From the NCBI GenBank assembly GCA_966211795.1, contig CBIHNW010000003.1, forward strand, positions 1 through 64,000: DNA of 64,000 bases, written 5' to 3'. Of this stretch, positions 1 through 8,398 are shown piece by piece. The notes under the pieces were generated by a model. The model was not told the origin of the DNA and ran no database searches. It was given only the letters and a program-made list of their open reading frames with translations. The position numbers and the translations under genes are program-made. The stretch's first letter is position 1, and each line of letters begins with the position of its first letter. This stretch comes from 21-14-0-10-47-8 sp966211795. GTDB lineage: Bacteria > Bdellovibrionota > Bdellovibrionia > Bdellovibrionales > Bdellovibrionaceae.

Positions 1-60
1 AAGAAGATAGAGAAAGGACCAGAGAAAAAAATGAACGGAGTTTGCTTTGCAATTTGAGCC

Positions 61-150
61 CTCACATTCTTGTCTACTGATCAGTCGACAAGACTTGTAT
101 ACGGATCAGTCGACAAGACTTGTATACGGATCAGTCGACAAGAAAGTGAG
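61..150. repeat. Three-unit tandem palindromic repeat, copy 1 of a dispersed family
   Basis: Three head-to-tail units of 25 bp occupy 68-92, 93-117 and 118-142. The second and third are identical and the first differs at a few positions. Each unit begins CTTGT and ends CAGTCGACAAG, so it is partly self-complementary. The array is bounded by an inverted repeat (61-74 against 137-150, 13 of 14 positions). Its right edge, 130-150, recurs inverted and without mismatch over 21 bp at 60253-60273. The units abut with no spacer, so this is not a CRISPR array. It lies beyond the 3' end of the kinase gene at 325-2331. I know of no function. Confidence 0.85.
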
Positions 151-324
151 GGTGCAGAGGAGACTGCGATGTTTTAAATTTCTCCGAAATTAGCATCTGA
201 ATTTCACGGTTTGTCTGCGGCAAATCTTTGATTCGAAGGACTTTTCGCGAAGGGGTTTCGAGCTTCGATCGAAGCGTTGAGAAGTCGGGGGCGTCACCAC
301 CAGAGCAAACTGTCTTGGCAATGA
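151..324. other. Intergenic stretch, no gene recognised
   Basis: I see no coding region or RNA gene here. The only structure is a perfect 14-bp palindrome, GCTTCGATCGAAGC, at 262-275, with no T-run beside it, so it is not a convincing terminator for the kinase gene that ends at 325. The first 57 bases of the window form an open frame ending in TGA at 55-57; this might be the tail of a gene truncated by the window edge but is too short to judge. Confidence 0.5.
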
Positions 325-2331
325 TTAGGCGGCTTTGATTTGGGGCTTTTGCGAATGGTGGTAGGGGACTTGGATTTTAAGGGTTGTGCCTTCACCGAGT
401 TTTGATTCGACCCAGGCTTTGCCGCCGAGAGCTTTGGCGGCGAAAAGGATGGCGTCCATACCGACACCACGACCTGAGGTTTCGGTGACGACTTCTTTGG
501 TGGAAAATTGAGAATCAAAAATATGTTGGATGACCTGTTGATCGGACTCGGCCGAAAGATCCTTTCCCTGGGATAAGAACTTGCCACGGATTTTTTGGGG
601 ATCGATGCCGCCGCCGTCATCACGGATCAGGATTTGCAACCACGATGTTCCACCCAGATTTTCAACCGAAAATACGGTCTCGATCTGGCCTTCGCTTGAT
701 TTTCCGAGCTCTTGTCGGCGCGCTGGATTTTCGATACCGTGGTCGACCGCGTTTCGGTAGGCGTGGATGAAAGTCGAAAAAAGTTGCGAGTAAATTTCTG
801 GTAAGACCGGAATATCGGCATGCTGAAAGCTAAGCGGCAGAACCGCCTTCATTTCGCGTTCGGCGACCGATTGGACGACCTCGTTGTATTGTTGAAAGAA
901 TGCGCCGATTGGTTCCATCAAAAATTCGGAAACAAATTCGGTGTGCAGCTCAAGCGGCAGGCGCGATTGAAACTGGGCCAGCTTCGAGGCCGGCAATTCA
1001 ATCCAGCGCTGCGTCAGCTTCTCTCTCGAGCCCAGGATCTGTTCATTGTCTTTCGTAAAATTGGAAAAATGAGTTTCAATTTTCATTGCGCCGTCAAAAA
1101 GCGCAGCCCATTGTTCGGGCTTCTGTTCGGACTTCCATAGCGTGAGCAGGGTTTCAGCTTCATGGGCCTGATCCGCCATTTTTTTGATCGAGAAGGAAGC
1201 GGCGCCGCCTTTCAAGGTGTGCAAGCAGCGAAAGATAGTATCGGCCGCGGCCGCTGGTCCCTTTCCGAGCTCTTTTTTGAGCTCATTCAAAATCGCTTCC
1301 GATTCCAGGATGAAACCCAGCACCTGACGGCGGTGTTGGATTAAAGACAAAATCATTTTGGCGTGAGCGCGCTCGGTTTCGGCTTCGCGCTGTGCCGCCA
1401 CTAAATTGGTGATATCGCTGGCCACGACGACGACGCCATCGACGTGACCGTCGACATTTCGCAGTGGATAGTACTCGAGTTGAATTTCAGCGCCTTCAGT
1501 GTGCGGAAACTTTTGCGGACCTAACGGAGCGAGATCTGCAAATGGCAGCATTTCGGAAAAGAGCGTGCTCATCCATTTTTGAAATCCCGGCACTTGCTTT
1601 TCTGGCAGCCTCAGCACCTGCCAAATGGGTTGACCTGCGGGGCGGCCCTGGATCGTGTGCTCGCACGCTTTCGAGAAGACTTCGAGGCAAAGACCCTTGT
1701 TATCAAAAACAAAAAATCCCTGTTGCAGGCTATCGAGCAGGGCGGTCATCAAAGAGTTTAATTTTTTGATTTCGGCCGTGCGCTCGTCGACCATCTTTTC
1801 CAAGTTCTTCGAGTACTTTTCAAGTTCGGCCTGCGCTTTTTGCAAATCCAAGATGACATCTTCTTTTTGCTCAAGCTCGGCACGATACTTTTTTTGCAAA
1901 GTTTCTTCCAGGGTCACGTCGCGAAAGAAGATGATCCAGGACGCTTGCCCGATCACTTCGCTGAAGGGTTGAATGGTGATCTGGATTTTACCGGTTTTTT
2001 GCGATTCGGTCTCGAATGCCAGCTCCTGATAAGGAGTGGGGTCCGTCACCTGAAGCAAAGTTCCTAAATGTTCGACCGGTGTCGCGAACCGAAAGAGCTC
2101 ATCGAACACCGGCTGGCTGCGCATGATTTTTCGCACGGAAATATCGCACAGCAAAGCCGCGGGCTCGTTGCAATACAGAACCTTCTTTTCACTGTTCAAA
2201 ATGAAAACCGGTTCTAAAAGGGTGTCGAAAAGTTTTGCGTCCTTCACGTCCATTTCATCGGACTTTCGGGGACATCTCTGAAGGCTTTCTGAAGGAGAGG
2301 GAGTCGGGACCTGTTGGATGACGGCAAACAT
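325..2331 (-). CDS. PAS-PAS-Hpt-HATPase CheA-like hybrid histidine kinase
   Basis: A soluble 668-residue signalling kinase. A PAS-like domain (about 33-140) is followed by a coiled coil (140-195), a second PAS domain (195-310), an Hpt-like helical region with HTLKGG (His371, the expected phosphoacceptor) and a C-terminal HATPase with N box HAYRNAVDHG (523-532), G1 box DDGGGID (571-577) and G2 box GRGVGMD (620-626). This order, with phospho-His in an Hpt domain ahead of an ATPase, resembles CheA rather than HisKA kinases. There is no receiver, CheW domain or membrane segment. The gene diverges from the PP2C phosphatase gene at 2426, and a receiver protein lies at 5677, so they may form one pathway (inference). 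An internal Met at residue 27 is an alternative start. Confidence 0.85.
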   Translation of the reverse strand: MFAVIQQVPTPSPSESLQRCPRKSDEMDVKDAKLFDTLLEPVFILNSEKKVLYCNEPAALLCDISVRKIMRSQPVFDELFRFATPVEHLGTLLQVTDPTPYQELAFETESQKTGKIQITIQPFSEVIGQASWIIFFRDVTLEETLQKKYRAELEQKEDVILDLQKAQAELEKYSKNLEKMVDERTAEIKKLNSLMTALLDSLQQGFFVFDNKGLCLEVFSKACEHTIQGRPAGQPIWQVLRLPEKQVPGFQKWMSTLFSEMLPFADLAPLGPQKFPHTEGAEIQLEYYPLRNVDGHVDGVVVVASDITNLVAAQREAETERAHAKMILSLIQHRRQVLGFILESEAILNELKKELGKGPAAAADTIFRCLHTLKGGAASFSIKKMADQAHEAETLLTLWKSEQKPEQWAALFDGAMKIETHFSNFTKDNEQILGSREKLTQRWIELPASKLAQFQSRLPLELHTEFVSEFLMEPIGAFFQQYNEVVQSVAEREMKAVLPLSFQHADIPVLPEIYSQLFSTFIHAYRNAVDHGIENPARRQELGKSSEGQIETVFSVENLGGTSWLQILIRDDGGGIDPQKIRGKFLSQGKDLSAESDQQVIQHIFDSQFSTKEVVTETSGRGVGMDAILFAAKALGGKAWVESKLGEGTTLKIQVPYHHSQKPQIKAA

Positions 2332-2425
2332 AGACCTTTATCGGGACCGTTTGCGAAGATTGCGAACTCGACCATGGCCCGTACCTGATACAAATTGATA
2401 CTCGGCTCTGCGCAGGCCCGTCATA

Positions 2426-4270
2426 ATGTCCACTGTGGCAAAACGTCGAAATCTGAGTATTCGCTATAAAATTCTGCTGTTGCTGACTTTGGTTCCCTTG
2501 GTCACGCTGTCTTTGTATTTAGCCATGGCCGTGCAAGTCTTTAAAAACGACAAACTCGCTTACGTTTTTGAAAGCAGTCTCTCCAGCGCGCGGACTTTGT
2601 CTTCACAAGCGTCCACCGAAATCAATGGTCTGATGACCACCGCCAAGCCCGCCATGCAGGAATTTTTGCTGGAAAGAAATTTTGGCAAAGTCTCGCAGGC
2701 CATTTTCGAAACCGAAGGTCAGCTGGAATGGATGGCGGCTTTCAATGCGACCGCGGGTGGTTTCGATAAACTGGCGATCGTCGAGCGCGCGAAGGGATCC
2801 GGCGAAAAGGATCTTTTGACCTTGGGTCAAAAACTGATGCCGCTGTTTGCGGAAATGAATCAAAAAGATCGCTTGGTGCGGGCCCCCTTTAATGACGACC
2901 GCATTCTCCTGATGGAGCGCGTGGGTCGCGACGCCACGAATCCTGGATTTGTATTCATGATGATCGGGCACCTGACAGAGCTTGCGACCAGCTTCCGCAC
3001 AGCTGGCAGTGAAGTGTATTTGGTGAACGAGCAGGGTCAGGTTTTGTTTGGCCCCACCGACACTGAAGGCTCGAAGCTCACGGAGAAATTACCGGCGGAC
3101 TTTATTGGTGAGTTCAAAGGTCAGAACAGTTCAGGAACGAAAGAAGTTCAAAGTTTGCAGGGAAGCACGTTGCTCGCAAGCTTTTCGAAAACCAGTTTCA
3201 ATGGGTTGACCGTCGTTTCGTTGGTGAATAAAAAAGATGCGCTGGCGGCGGTCAGTGATTTGCTTCGTCGCTCTTTGGTTTTCTTCCTACTTTTGATCTC
3301 GGCTTCGACCGTGGTCAGTCTTTTTGCTTCGGGAACCCTGACCTCAGCGTTGACGGATCTTTTTAGCGCCACCAAAAAAGTGGCCGAAGGAAATTTCGAC
3401 TTTCAGGTGAAGGTGCGCTCGAACGATGAGATCGGAAGCCTTGCGGATTCGTTCAATGCGATGTCTTCCGAGGTCGCGCGCTTGATGGGCGAGACCGCAG
3501 AAAAAGCGCGAATGGAATCCGAGCTGAAAACGGCGCAGACGGTACAGGAAACTCTTTTTCCGGCGACGCGCGCGGATCTCAATGGTTTTAAAATTGCCGG
3601 ATACTATGAGCCTGCCAGCGAGTGCGGCGGCGACTGGTGGCATTACTGCCAGGTCGGCAGTAAGATCCTGCTTTGGATCGGGGATGCCACGGGTCACGGA
3701 GCGCCCGCCGCTTTGATCACCAGTGCCGCCAAGTCCGCGGCGACCATCATCGAACGTTTGAACATCGAGCCTGATGAGGCGCTTTCGATGCTCAACCGGG
3801 CCATCTATGACGTCAGCAAGGGTCGTATCATGATGACTTTTTTCTTGGCGTCATTTGATTTGCAAACCCGCGAGTTTATTTACGCGAATGCCAGCCACGA
3901 GGCGCCATTCCTGATTCAAAAAAGCGACCAGCCCTTGAAAAAGAAGGATTTGATTCCGCTCAATGAAGTGAACAATCCGCGTCTGGGTCAAGACCGCGAC
4001 ACCAAGTACGAGCAGACCAAGCTCACGCTGACGGCGGGCGACCGAATTTTATTTTATACGGACGGCATTCCGGATATCGAAAATCCGGACAAGGTGGCCT
4101 GGGGAGAGCGTGAATTCATCAAAGGAATCATCTCCTCGAACAAGGATTTTCCATCGATTTCTGATTCCGTGGATACGTTGGTGCATCAATTTTCCGAGTA
4201 CCGCCAGAAGGCGCCTCTGAAAGACGATATCACATTTTTTATGGCGCATTATGAGGGAGATGCACAGTGA
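2426..4270 (+). CDS. Membrane HAMP-PP2C (SpoIIE/RsbU-type) serine phosphatase
   Basis: A 614-residue inner-membrane phosphatase. TM1 spans about 14-35, an extracytoplasmic sensor region about 36-280, TM2 about 283-303, HAMP about 304-356, then a short coiled linker and a SpoIIE/PP2C domain from about 385. Metal-binding motifs are intact: ECGGDWW (399-405), GDATGHG (419-425), DGIPD (546-550) and DDIT (600-603). RsbU-type enzymes dephosphorylate a phosphorylated STAS antagonist. Its stop overlaps the start of the anti-sigma-like ATPase gene by 4 bp, and a STAS-like protein follows, which fits that role. No clear Shine-Dalgarno sequence precedes the ATG, so the start is less certain than the function. 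Confidence 0.9.
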   Translation: MSTVAKRRNLSIRYKILLLLTLVPLVTLSLYLAMAVQVFKNDKLAYVFESSLSSARTLSSQASTEINGLMTTAKPAMQEFLLERNFGKVSQAIFETEGQLEWMAAFNATAGGFDKLAIVERAKGSGEKDLLTLGQKLMPLFAEMNQKDRLVRAPFNDDRILLMERVGRDATNPGFVFMMIGHLTELATSFRTAGSEVYLVNEQGQVLFGPTDTEGSKLTEKLPADFIGEFKGQNSSGTKEVQSLQGSTLLASFSKTSFNGLTVVSLVNKKDALAAVSDLLRRSLVFFLLLISASTVVSLFASGTLTSALTDLFSATKKVAEGNFDFQVKVRSNDEIGSLADSFNAMSSEVARLMGETAEKARMESELKTAQTVQETLFPATRADLNGFKIAGYYEPASECGGDWWHYCQVGSKILLWIGDATGHGAPAALITSAAKSAATIIERLNIEPDEALSMLNRAIYDVSKGRIMMTFFLASFDLQTREFIYANASHEAPFLIQKSDQPLKKKDLIPLNEVNNPRLGQDRDTKYEQTKLTLTAGDRILFYTDGIPDIENPDKVAWGEREFIKGIISSNKDFPSISDSVDTLVHQFSEYRQKAPLKDDITFFMAHYEGDAQ

Positions 4271-5085
4271 AGATTCATTTTGAGGAAAGTGAGCTTTTTG
4301 CCGAGCTATCTCAGGACTTGAAAGGTCAGTTTCCGCAGTTGGAACTTTGTCCCCTGAAAAGTCGATCCCAAGGCATGCCCAAAAGCTTGGTCTTCGTGGA
4401 AGAGAACTTAGAGCCGGATCAGGTCGTCAGTGAAATGCAAACCCAAAGCCTGCAGTACATTCTGCAACGAAACAGCGGCCGATTCGAGAAAGACGTGCAG
4501 GCCATGGGGCAATTGTCGGAGAATGCGGCCAAGTACTTCGAACCTGAATTCAACTTTGTTCCCGAGCCGGTCATCAGCAGTCAGAAGATATCTTTCACCG
4601 CTCCGGCTGATAAAGAAAAGATGAAGCAGGCGACGACGGCTTTCGTGGAAGCGCTGGGGAGCACGGGCGTTTCTCAGGCGGCGGATGCGGTCATCGAAGA
4701 GCTTTACATGAACGCCATGCTGGATGCGCCACGAGAAGCTTTGAAAAAAGGCTTCTCGAGAGAGACCCAGTCGGCTGAATTTTTTCTTTGCCAAACAGAA
4801 AATTGTTTGCAGATTTCGTGCACGGATATGTACGGTTCGTTGGAGATTCACCGTTTTCTGTCCCGGATGCGGGAAGTTTACGAACGGGGCGCGGGCCAAG
4901 CGATCAATCTGGGTGCGGGCGGTGGCGCCGGCCTGGGGTGCGTTATTTTGTTCGAGCACAGTTGCTCTCTTATCTTGGGGGTTCAACCGGGTCAGAAAAC
5001 GAAAGTGACCTGTTTGATTTCTTTGGGCATGAGCAACCGGAAACGAACGCAGATGAAAAAAAGTCTGCTTTGGTTTGAATTATAA
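4267..5085 (+). CDS. RsbW/SpoIIAB-like HATPase protein with an extra N-terminal domain
   Basis: 272 residues. The C-terminal half (about 105-255) resembles the GHKL ATPase fold of anti-sigma-factor kinases, with an N box EELYMNAMLD (144-153), a CTDMYG segment in place of the usual G1 box, and a glycine-rich GGGAGLG lid motif (218-224). The N-terminal 100 residues match nothing I recognise. Translation begins at GTG 4267, whose sequence overlaps the TGA of the phosphatase gene (4 bp), implying coupling. Classical RsbW proteins are about 150 residues and bind a sigma factor or phosphorylate a STAS partner. Here the divergent G1 region leaves kinase activity uncertain. The adjacent STAS-like gene is the likely partner (inference). 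Confidence 0.75.
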   Translation: MKIHFEESELFAELSQDLKGQFPQLELCPLKSRSQGMPKSLVFVEENLEPDQVVSEMQTQSLQYILQRNSGRFEKDVQAMGQLSENAAKYFEPEFNFVPEPVISSQKISFTAPADKEKMKQATTAFVEALGSTGVSQAADAVIEELYMNAMLDAPREALKKGFSRETQSAEFFLCQTENCLQISCTDMYGSLEIHRFLSRMREVYERGAGQAINLGAGGGAGLGCVILFEHSCSLILGVQPGQKTKVTCLISLGMSNRKRTQMKKSLLWFEL

Positions 5086-5111
5086 TAAATACGAAAGAGA
5101 GAGGTCTCACC

Positions 5112-5579
5112 ATGGGAAAATTTGATATCAAAATCGAAAAAGCATCACCAGCTTGGAAAGTCACACTGGCGGGAGTCATCGACGAAGACGCGGATTTCAA
5201 CCCTCACAGTCTGGCGGGTGCGCCGGCCGTTGATTTTCAATTGGCGAACGTCAAGTCCATCAACTCTTGCGGCATCCGCGAGTGGATCAAGTGGGTGGGG
5301 ACCGCAGGCGCGGTGCCGGTTCAATATTTCGAATGTCCTAAAATCATCGTCGATCAAATCAACATGGTTCAGGGATTTCTGCCGGCGACGGGTAAGGTCT
5401 TGTCCTTCTATGTCCCATTTTACAACGACGATTCGGGCGAAGAGAAAAGCGTGTTGTTCACGCTAGGGAAAGAGTACGCCGACAAAGGCGGGCTGCAGCC
5501 ACCGGACGTGAAAGACAGTCAGGGGCAGCCCATGGAAATGGACGTTGTTGAAGCCAAGTATTTCAAATTTCTCAAATAA
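5112..5579 (+). CDS. STAS-like (anti-anti-sigma) domain protein with altered phosphosite
   Basis: 155 residues, soluble. The N-terminal part follows a STAS pattern: a beta strand with conserved GVIDEDAD, a hydrophobic strand, and INSCGIREW at the position where SpoIIAA-type proteins carry D-S-S-G. The residue normally phosphorylated is therefore Cys and the preceding Asp is Asn. The C-terminal 60 residues are a charged extension. It lies 26 bp after the HATPase gene, with GAGAGAGG upstream of the ATG. From context it should be the switch partner of the ATPase and the target of the phosphatase, but the altered site makes the classical phosphorylation cycle doubtful. Confidence 0.65.
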   Translation: MGKFDIKIEKASPAWKVTLAGVIDEDADFNPHSLAGAPAVDFQLANVKSINSCGIREWIKWVGTAGAVPVQYFECPKIIVDQINMVQGFLPATGKVLSFYVPFYNDDSGEEKSVLFTLGKEYADKGGLQPPDVKDSQGQPMEMDVVEAKYFKFLK

Positions 5580-5590
5580 AGACAGGACCT

Positions 5591-5618
5591 AGGTGTTGAA
5601 AGGCGACTTTCGACACCT
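5591..5618 (+). terminator. Hairpin between the STAS-like and receiver genes
   Basis: A 12-bp stem (5591-5602 with 5607-5618) closed by a GCGA tetraloop, with one G-U pair in RNA. No T-run follows directly; the nearest is about 25 bases downstream at 5641-5646. It could be a weak terminator, an mRNA-stabilising hairpin or an attenuator that lowers expression of the gene at 5677. Confidence 0.45.
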
Positions 5619-5676
5619 GCCATCTCAATAAACTCCCGATTTTTTCCGAATCATTGAGCTGGAGGATCCAAACACG

Positions 5677-7608
5677 ATGGCCAAGACACGAGTGGCAATT
5701 TTGGAAGACGATGCAACCCTCGGGCCTGCATTGAAAGCCGCTTTCGATAAGGCGGGCTGCGAAGCCTATCTTTCGAACAAGCCGCTGGAAATCCAAGAAT
5801 ACGTCGAGAAAAACTCGACGGCCGCACTCTTCGTTGATTGCCTTCTGCCTTCCGGTAGCGGCGTCGATTTCGTGGAAAGCCTTCGTAAAAAATTTCCTCC
5901 GGCCATTTTGGATATCGTCATGATGAGCGCGATCTTCACCGATTCGACGGTCGTCAAAGAAATTTTGCACTCGACGAAAGCGGTCGCATTCTTAAAGAAG
6001 CCTTTCGAGCTTCAGGACGCTTTGAACCTGGTGAAGGTCAAAGACACTTTTGATGTCCGTGAAGAAGTGTCGCCACGAAAGGCGCTTTACTTTCTTTTCA
6101 ATAAACCGAAGGTCACCGTGCGCGAGAAGCGAAAAGCGATCGAAGCGCTCGAAGAGATTCACGGCTTTGACTTGCCGTATTTGTACAGTCTGTTGGTGGA
6201 AACGCTGGCGACGGGGCATTTGAATATCGTGGGCTTGAAGGGTGACGTTTTGGGAATTTCTTTTTCCGAAGGTCGCATCGTGTCCGTGGACTTGGTGGAC
6301 CAAGAAACCCAGTTGGGAAATCTGCTGATCGAGGCCGGATTCATTCGTCCTGATGATTTGAAAGAAGCCCTGAGCAGCAACAGTCCGAAAAAATTGGGCG
6401 AGCGTCTGATTCACGGAAATCTGTTGAGCCCGCATGCGTTTAACATCGCTTTGGCCAATCAGATGAGCATCCGTTTGTCGCGCACGATCGTTGAAGTGCC
6501 GGTGAAGGTGAACTTTGTCGCCACCGACGTGGAGCTGACTCATCCCTATGTCGATTCCGATGCGCTGTCGGTTTTCTTGCATGATTGGATCGCTTCGAAA
6601 ATTGATTTTGAGTGGTTGAAGGCCCATTACGTTCAGTGGGGAGAATACTCGCTGGCAAAATCCCAGACCTATTCTCCGGATCATCCGATTTTATCTTCAC
6701 CGCTGCTTTTACACCTGAAAGGTTTCGTCGATCATTTCACCACCGGAAAATCTTTGAATGAATTGATGGACTCGAAAAAGTTTCCCGAGGAAACAGCCTA
6801 CAAGGCGCTGCATTTGCTGTTGGCAAAAGGGATTGTGATCTTTGGCGAGAAAGCCGAATCCAGCGATCCGGTCGAGCGTCTGAAAAACCTGCGCAAACTG
6901 ATGGCGCAGTTTCAAAATAAAAACAAATTGGAAGTTTGGGATTTGCTGGTCAGTATGACCAATGCCAGCAATTCGGATCCGCAATACATCAATGCTGAAT
7001 TCAAACGAATTGTGGGCTCGCCACCGGATGCGAAAAATACAGATCTGCAGAAGATCTATCAGCAGCTGGTGCAAATCGGCGAAGAGGCCATGAAGTTTGG
7101 TCAAGGCGGCGATCGCCAAAAAATGGCAGAAGAAATTGCGAAGCAGGGATTCGAAGATAAGATGAAAGCCGCCAGCTTATTCGAAGAAGCGAAAGCGGCT
7201 TTGCAAAAGGCGCAGTACCCGCAGGCGATGGCAGCCTTAACCAAGGCGGGATCTTTGGATTCGAACTTGGAAAAATTAAAGCTTTACATGATCTGGGGAC
7301 GTCTGAGCATGGCCGAACAAGGCGCCGGAGTGAAGTCCGCGTTGCTCAAAGAGATCGAAATGGATCTTTTGCAAGTTCCGCCGGAAGAAAAGTACGATGC
7401 GATTTATTCGTTCGTGATGGGTCTGATCTACAAATACAAGGGTGACTCGACGAACGCGAAAAAGTCTTTCGAGAAAGCTTACAATCTCGATAGCAATTTC
7501 TTTGCGGCCCGTCGGGAAATTTCGATCCTCATGCAGAAAAATAAGAAAACTGACGTGCTCAACGGCGATCTCAAAGACTTAGTAGCCGGCTTCTTCAAGC
7601 GCAAATAA
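5677..7608 (+). CDS. Response regulator with DUF4388 (PATAN) and TPR regions
   Basis: 643 residues. An N-terminal receiver domain (1-120) has the acidic pair EDD (10-12), phosphoacceptor Asp54 in FVDCLLP and the conserved Lys of LKKPF (107-110). A DUF4388-like region follows (about 175-330), recognisable by the GDVLGISFSEGRIVSVDL pattern and a repeated 'LGNLLIEAGFI / LGERLIHGNLL' pair. After a long helical middle, the last 140 residues look like TPR repeats (SLFEEAKAALQKAQYPQAMA and GLIYKYKGDSTNAKKSFEKA). There is no DNA-binding output domain, so output is probably by protein interaction. It is the last gene of the signalling block and may accept phosphate from the kinase at 325-2331 (inference). 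Confidence 0.8.
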   Translation: MAKTRVAILEDDATLGPALKAAFDKAGCEAYLSNKPLEIQEYVEKNSTAALFVDCLLPSGSGVDFVESLRKKFPPAILDIVMMSAIFTDSTVVKEILHSTKAVAFLKKPFELQDALNLVKVKDTFDVREEVSPRKALYFLFNKPKVTVREKRKAIEALEEIHGFDLPYLYSLLVETLATGHLNIVGLKGDVLGISFSEGRIVSVDLVDQETQLGNLLIEAGFIRPDDLKEALSSNSPKKLGERLIHGNLLSPHAFNIALANQMSIRLSRTIVEVPVKVNFVATDVELTHPYVDSDALSVFLHDWIASKIDFEWLKAHYVQWGEYSLAKSQTYSPDHPILSSPLLLHLKGFVDHFTTGKSLNELMDSKKFPEETAYKALHLLLAKGIVIFGEKAESSDPVERLKNLRKLMAQFQNKNKLEVWDLLVSMTNASNSDPQYINAEFKRIVGSPPDAKNTDLQKIYQQLVQIGEEAMKFGQGGDRQKMAEEIAKQGFEDKMKAASLFEEAKAALQKAQYPQAMAALTKAGSLDSNLEKLKLYMIWGRLSMAEQGAGVKSALLKEIEMDLLQVPPEEKYDAIYSFVMGLIYKYKGDSTNAKKSFEKAYNLDSNFFAARREISILMQKNKKTDVLNGDLKDLVAGFFKRK

Positions 7609-7730
7609 CTGGAAGCCTCTGATAACTCCAAATCCTGCGTTGCTGCCTCCTCGACGTCCATGCGGACGCCTTCGTCGTTGCGCCTTGGCTTTGGAGCTAT
7701 CAGAGGCTTCCAGTCTAGGTTGTGGTTTTT
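7609..7730 (+). terminator. Large cruciform/terminator following the receiver gene
   Basis: Immediately after the stop codon, 24-base arms at 7609-7632 and 7690-7713 are complementary with one G-T mismatch. The 57 bases inside hold a second imperfect hairpin centred on CGTCC-ATGC-GGACG. A run of six T lies at 7725-7730. It would fold into a stem-loop of about 105 nt and probably ends the signalling transcript. The inner part, with its symmetric GCGTTGC...TTGCGCC ends, looks like a REP-type palindrome nested in the outer stem. Confidence 0.7.
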
Positions 7731-7764
7731 TCTGGGGAACGGGAACGGAGATGAGATCGGGGTC

Positions 7765-7800
7765 GGAATCCTAATCTGAATTCGAATCCTAATTCGAATC
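7765..7800. repeat. Degenerate hexanucleotide repeat (NNAATY)x6
   Basis: Six consecutive hexamers fit the pattern NNAATY (for example GGAATC, CTAATC, TGAATT, CGAATC). A second tract of the same kind occurs at 38857-38892 inside the tatD/tcdA overlap. Here it lies between the large hairpin and the 3' end of the gene at 7825. Confidence 0.6.
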
Positions 7801-7824
7801 CGAGCGGGCGGTTTGAATTGTTGC

Positions 7825-8310
7825 TTAGGCGGTGATTCGCATGTCTATTTCTAGGGCTGGGTCGAAGTTTGAGAAGCGGATGTGGCCTTTGGCTTCAAGT
7901 TCGCGGACGGTTTGCAGCAGTTTGACGACTGAGGCGGCTTGGTCGGCGGCGGTGAGAGGTTTGTAGCTGGCCAGTTCTTGGACTTCCTTGGCTTTGATTG
8001 AAGGAATGCATTTGAGCCACTTTTCGTGGAGCTCGGGTTTGTCGGGCGTCGAGATGAGCTGGGCCATTTTGTAAGTGTTGGCGAGAATATGATCTGGCAG
8101 TGGTGGCGTGATTTCCATCAGAACTTCCACCGGCCATGACATGATTCGCTCGAAGGTCAGAGCTTTCAGTTTCACCAAATGCGCCCAACCCGGGTCTTCG
8201 CTGCCGACTAGGTGCAAAAGATTCTTTTGTTTGGCTGGATCGCAGGTCTCGATCAGAATCAGCAGTTGTTGAAACCCACCTGGTTTGCGAAAGCGGCCGA
8301 GCGTCGACAT
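7825..8310 (-). CDS. Stand-alone FliG C-terminal-like domain protein
   Basis: 161 residues, no signal peptide or membrane segment. Residues about 10-85 follow the pattern of FliG middle/C-terminal armadillo-like repeats: a hydrophobic helix, DPAKQKNLLHLVGSEDPGWA, a KLKALTFERIMSW helix, then a leucine/proline-rich helix. Full FliG is about 335 residues, so this would be a single-domain relative. A strong GGGGGAA ribosome site precedes the ATG. It follows the NadR-like kinase gene after 88 bp. FliG links the flagellar MS ring to FliM; a small paralogue could bind a motor or gliding component (inference). The family call rests on pattern resemblance only. Confidence 0.5.
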   Translation of the reverse strand: MSTLGRFRKPGGFQQLLILIETCDPAKQKNLLHLVGSEDPGWAHLVKLKALTFERIMSWPVEVLMEITPPLPDHILANTYKMAQLISTPDKPELHEKWLKCIPSIKAKEVQELASYKPLTAADQAASVVKLLQTVRELEAKGHIRFSNFDPALEIDMRITA

Positions 8311-8398
8311 TGAAATTCCCCCTGAACGTTCTGGACTAATGTCTTATCGGATGTCCTTGGGAAACATAAAGTCGGCAGCCGTGGTTTTCAAGCCTGTC

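Noticed and set aside
1..57. Open frame ending in TGA at 55-57, possible C-terminus of an upstream gene
   Set aside because: Only 18 codons are visible and no neighbour is available, so a real gene cannot be told from chance.
61..150. CRISPR array
   Set aside because: Units abut without unique spacers, and there are no cas genes in the window.
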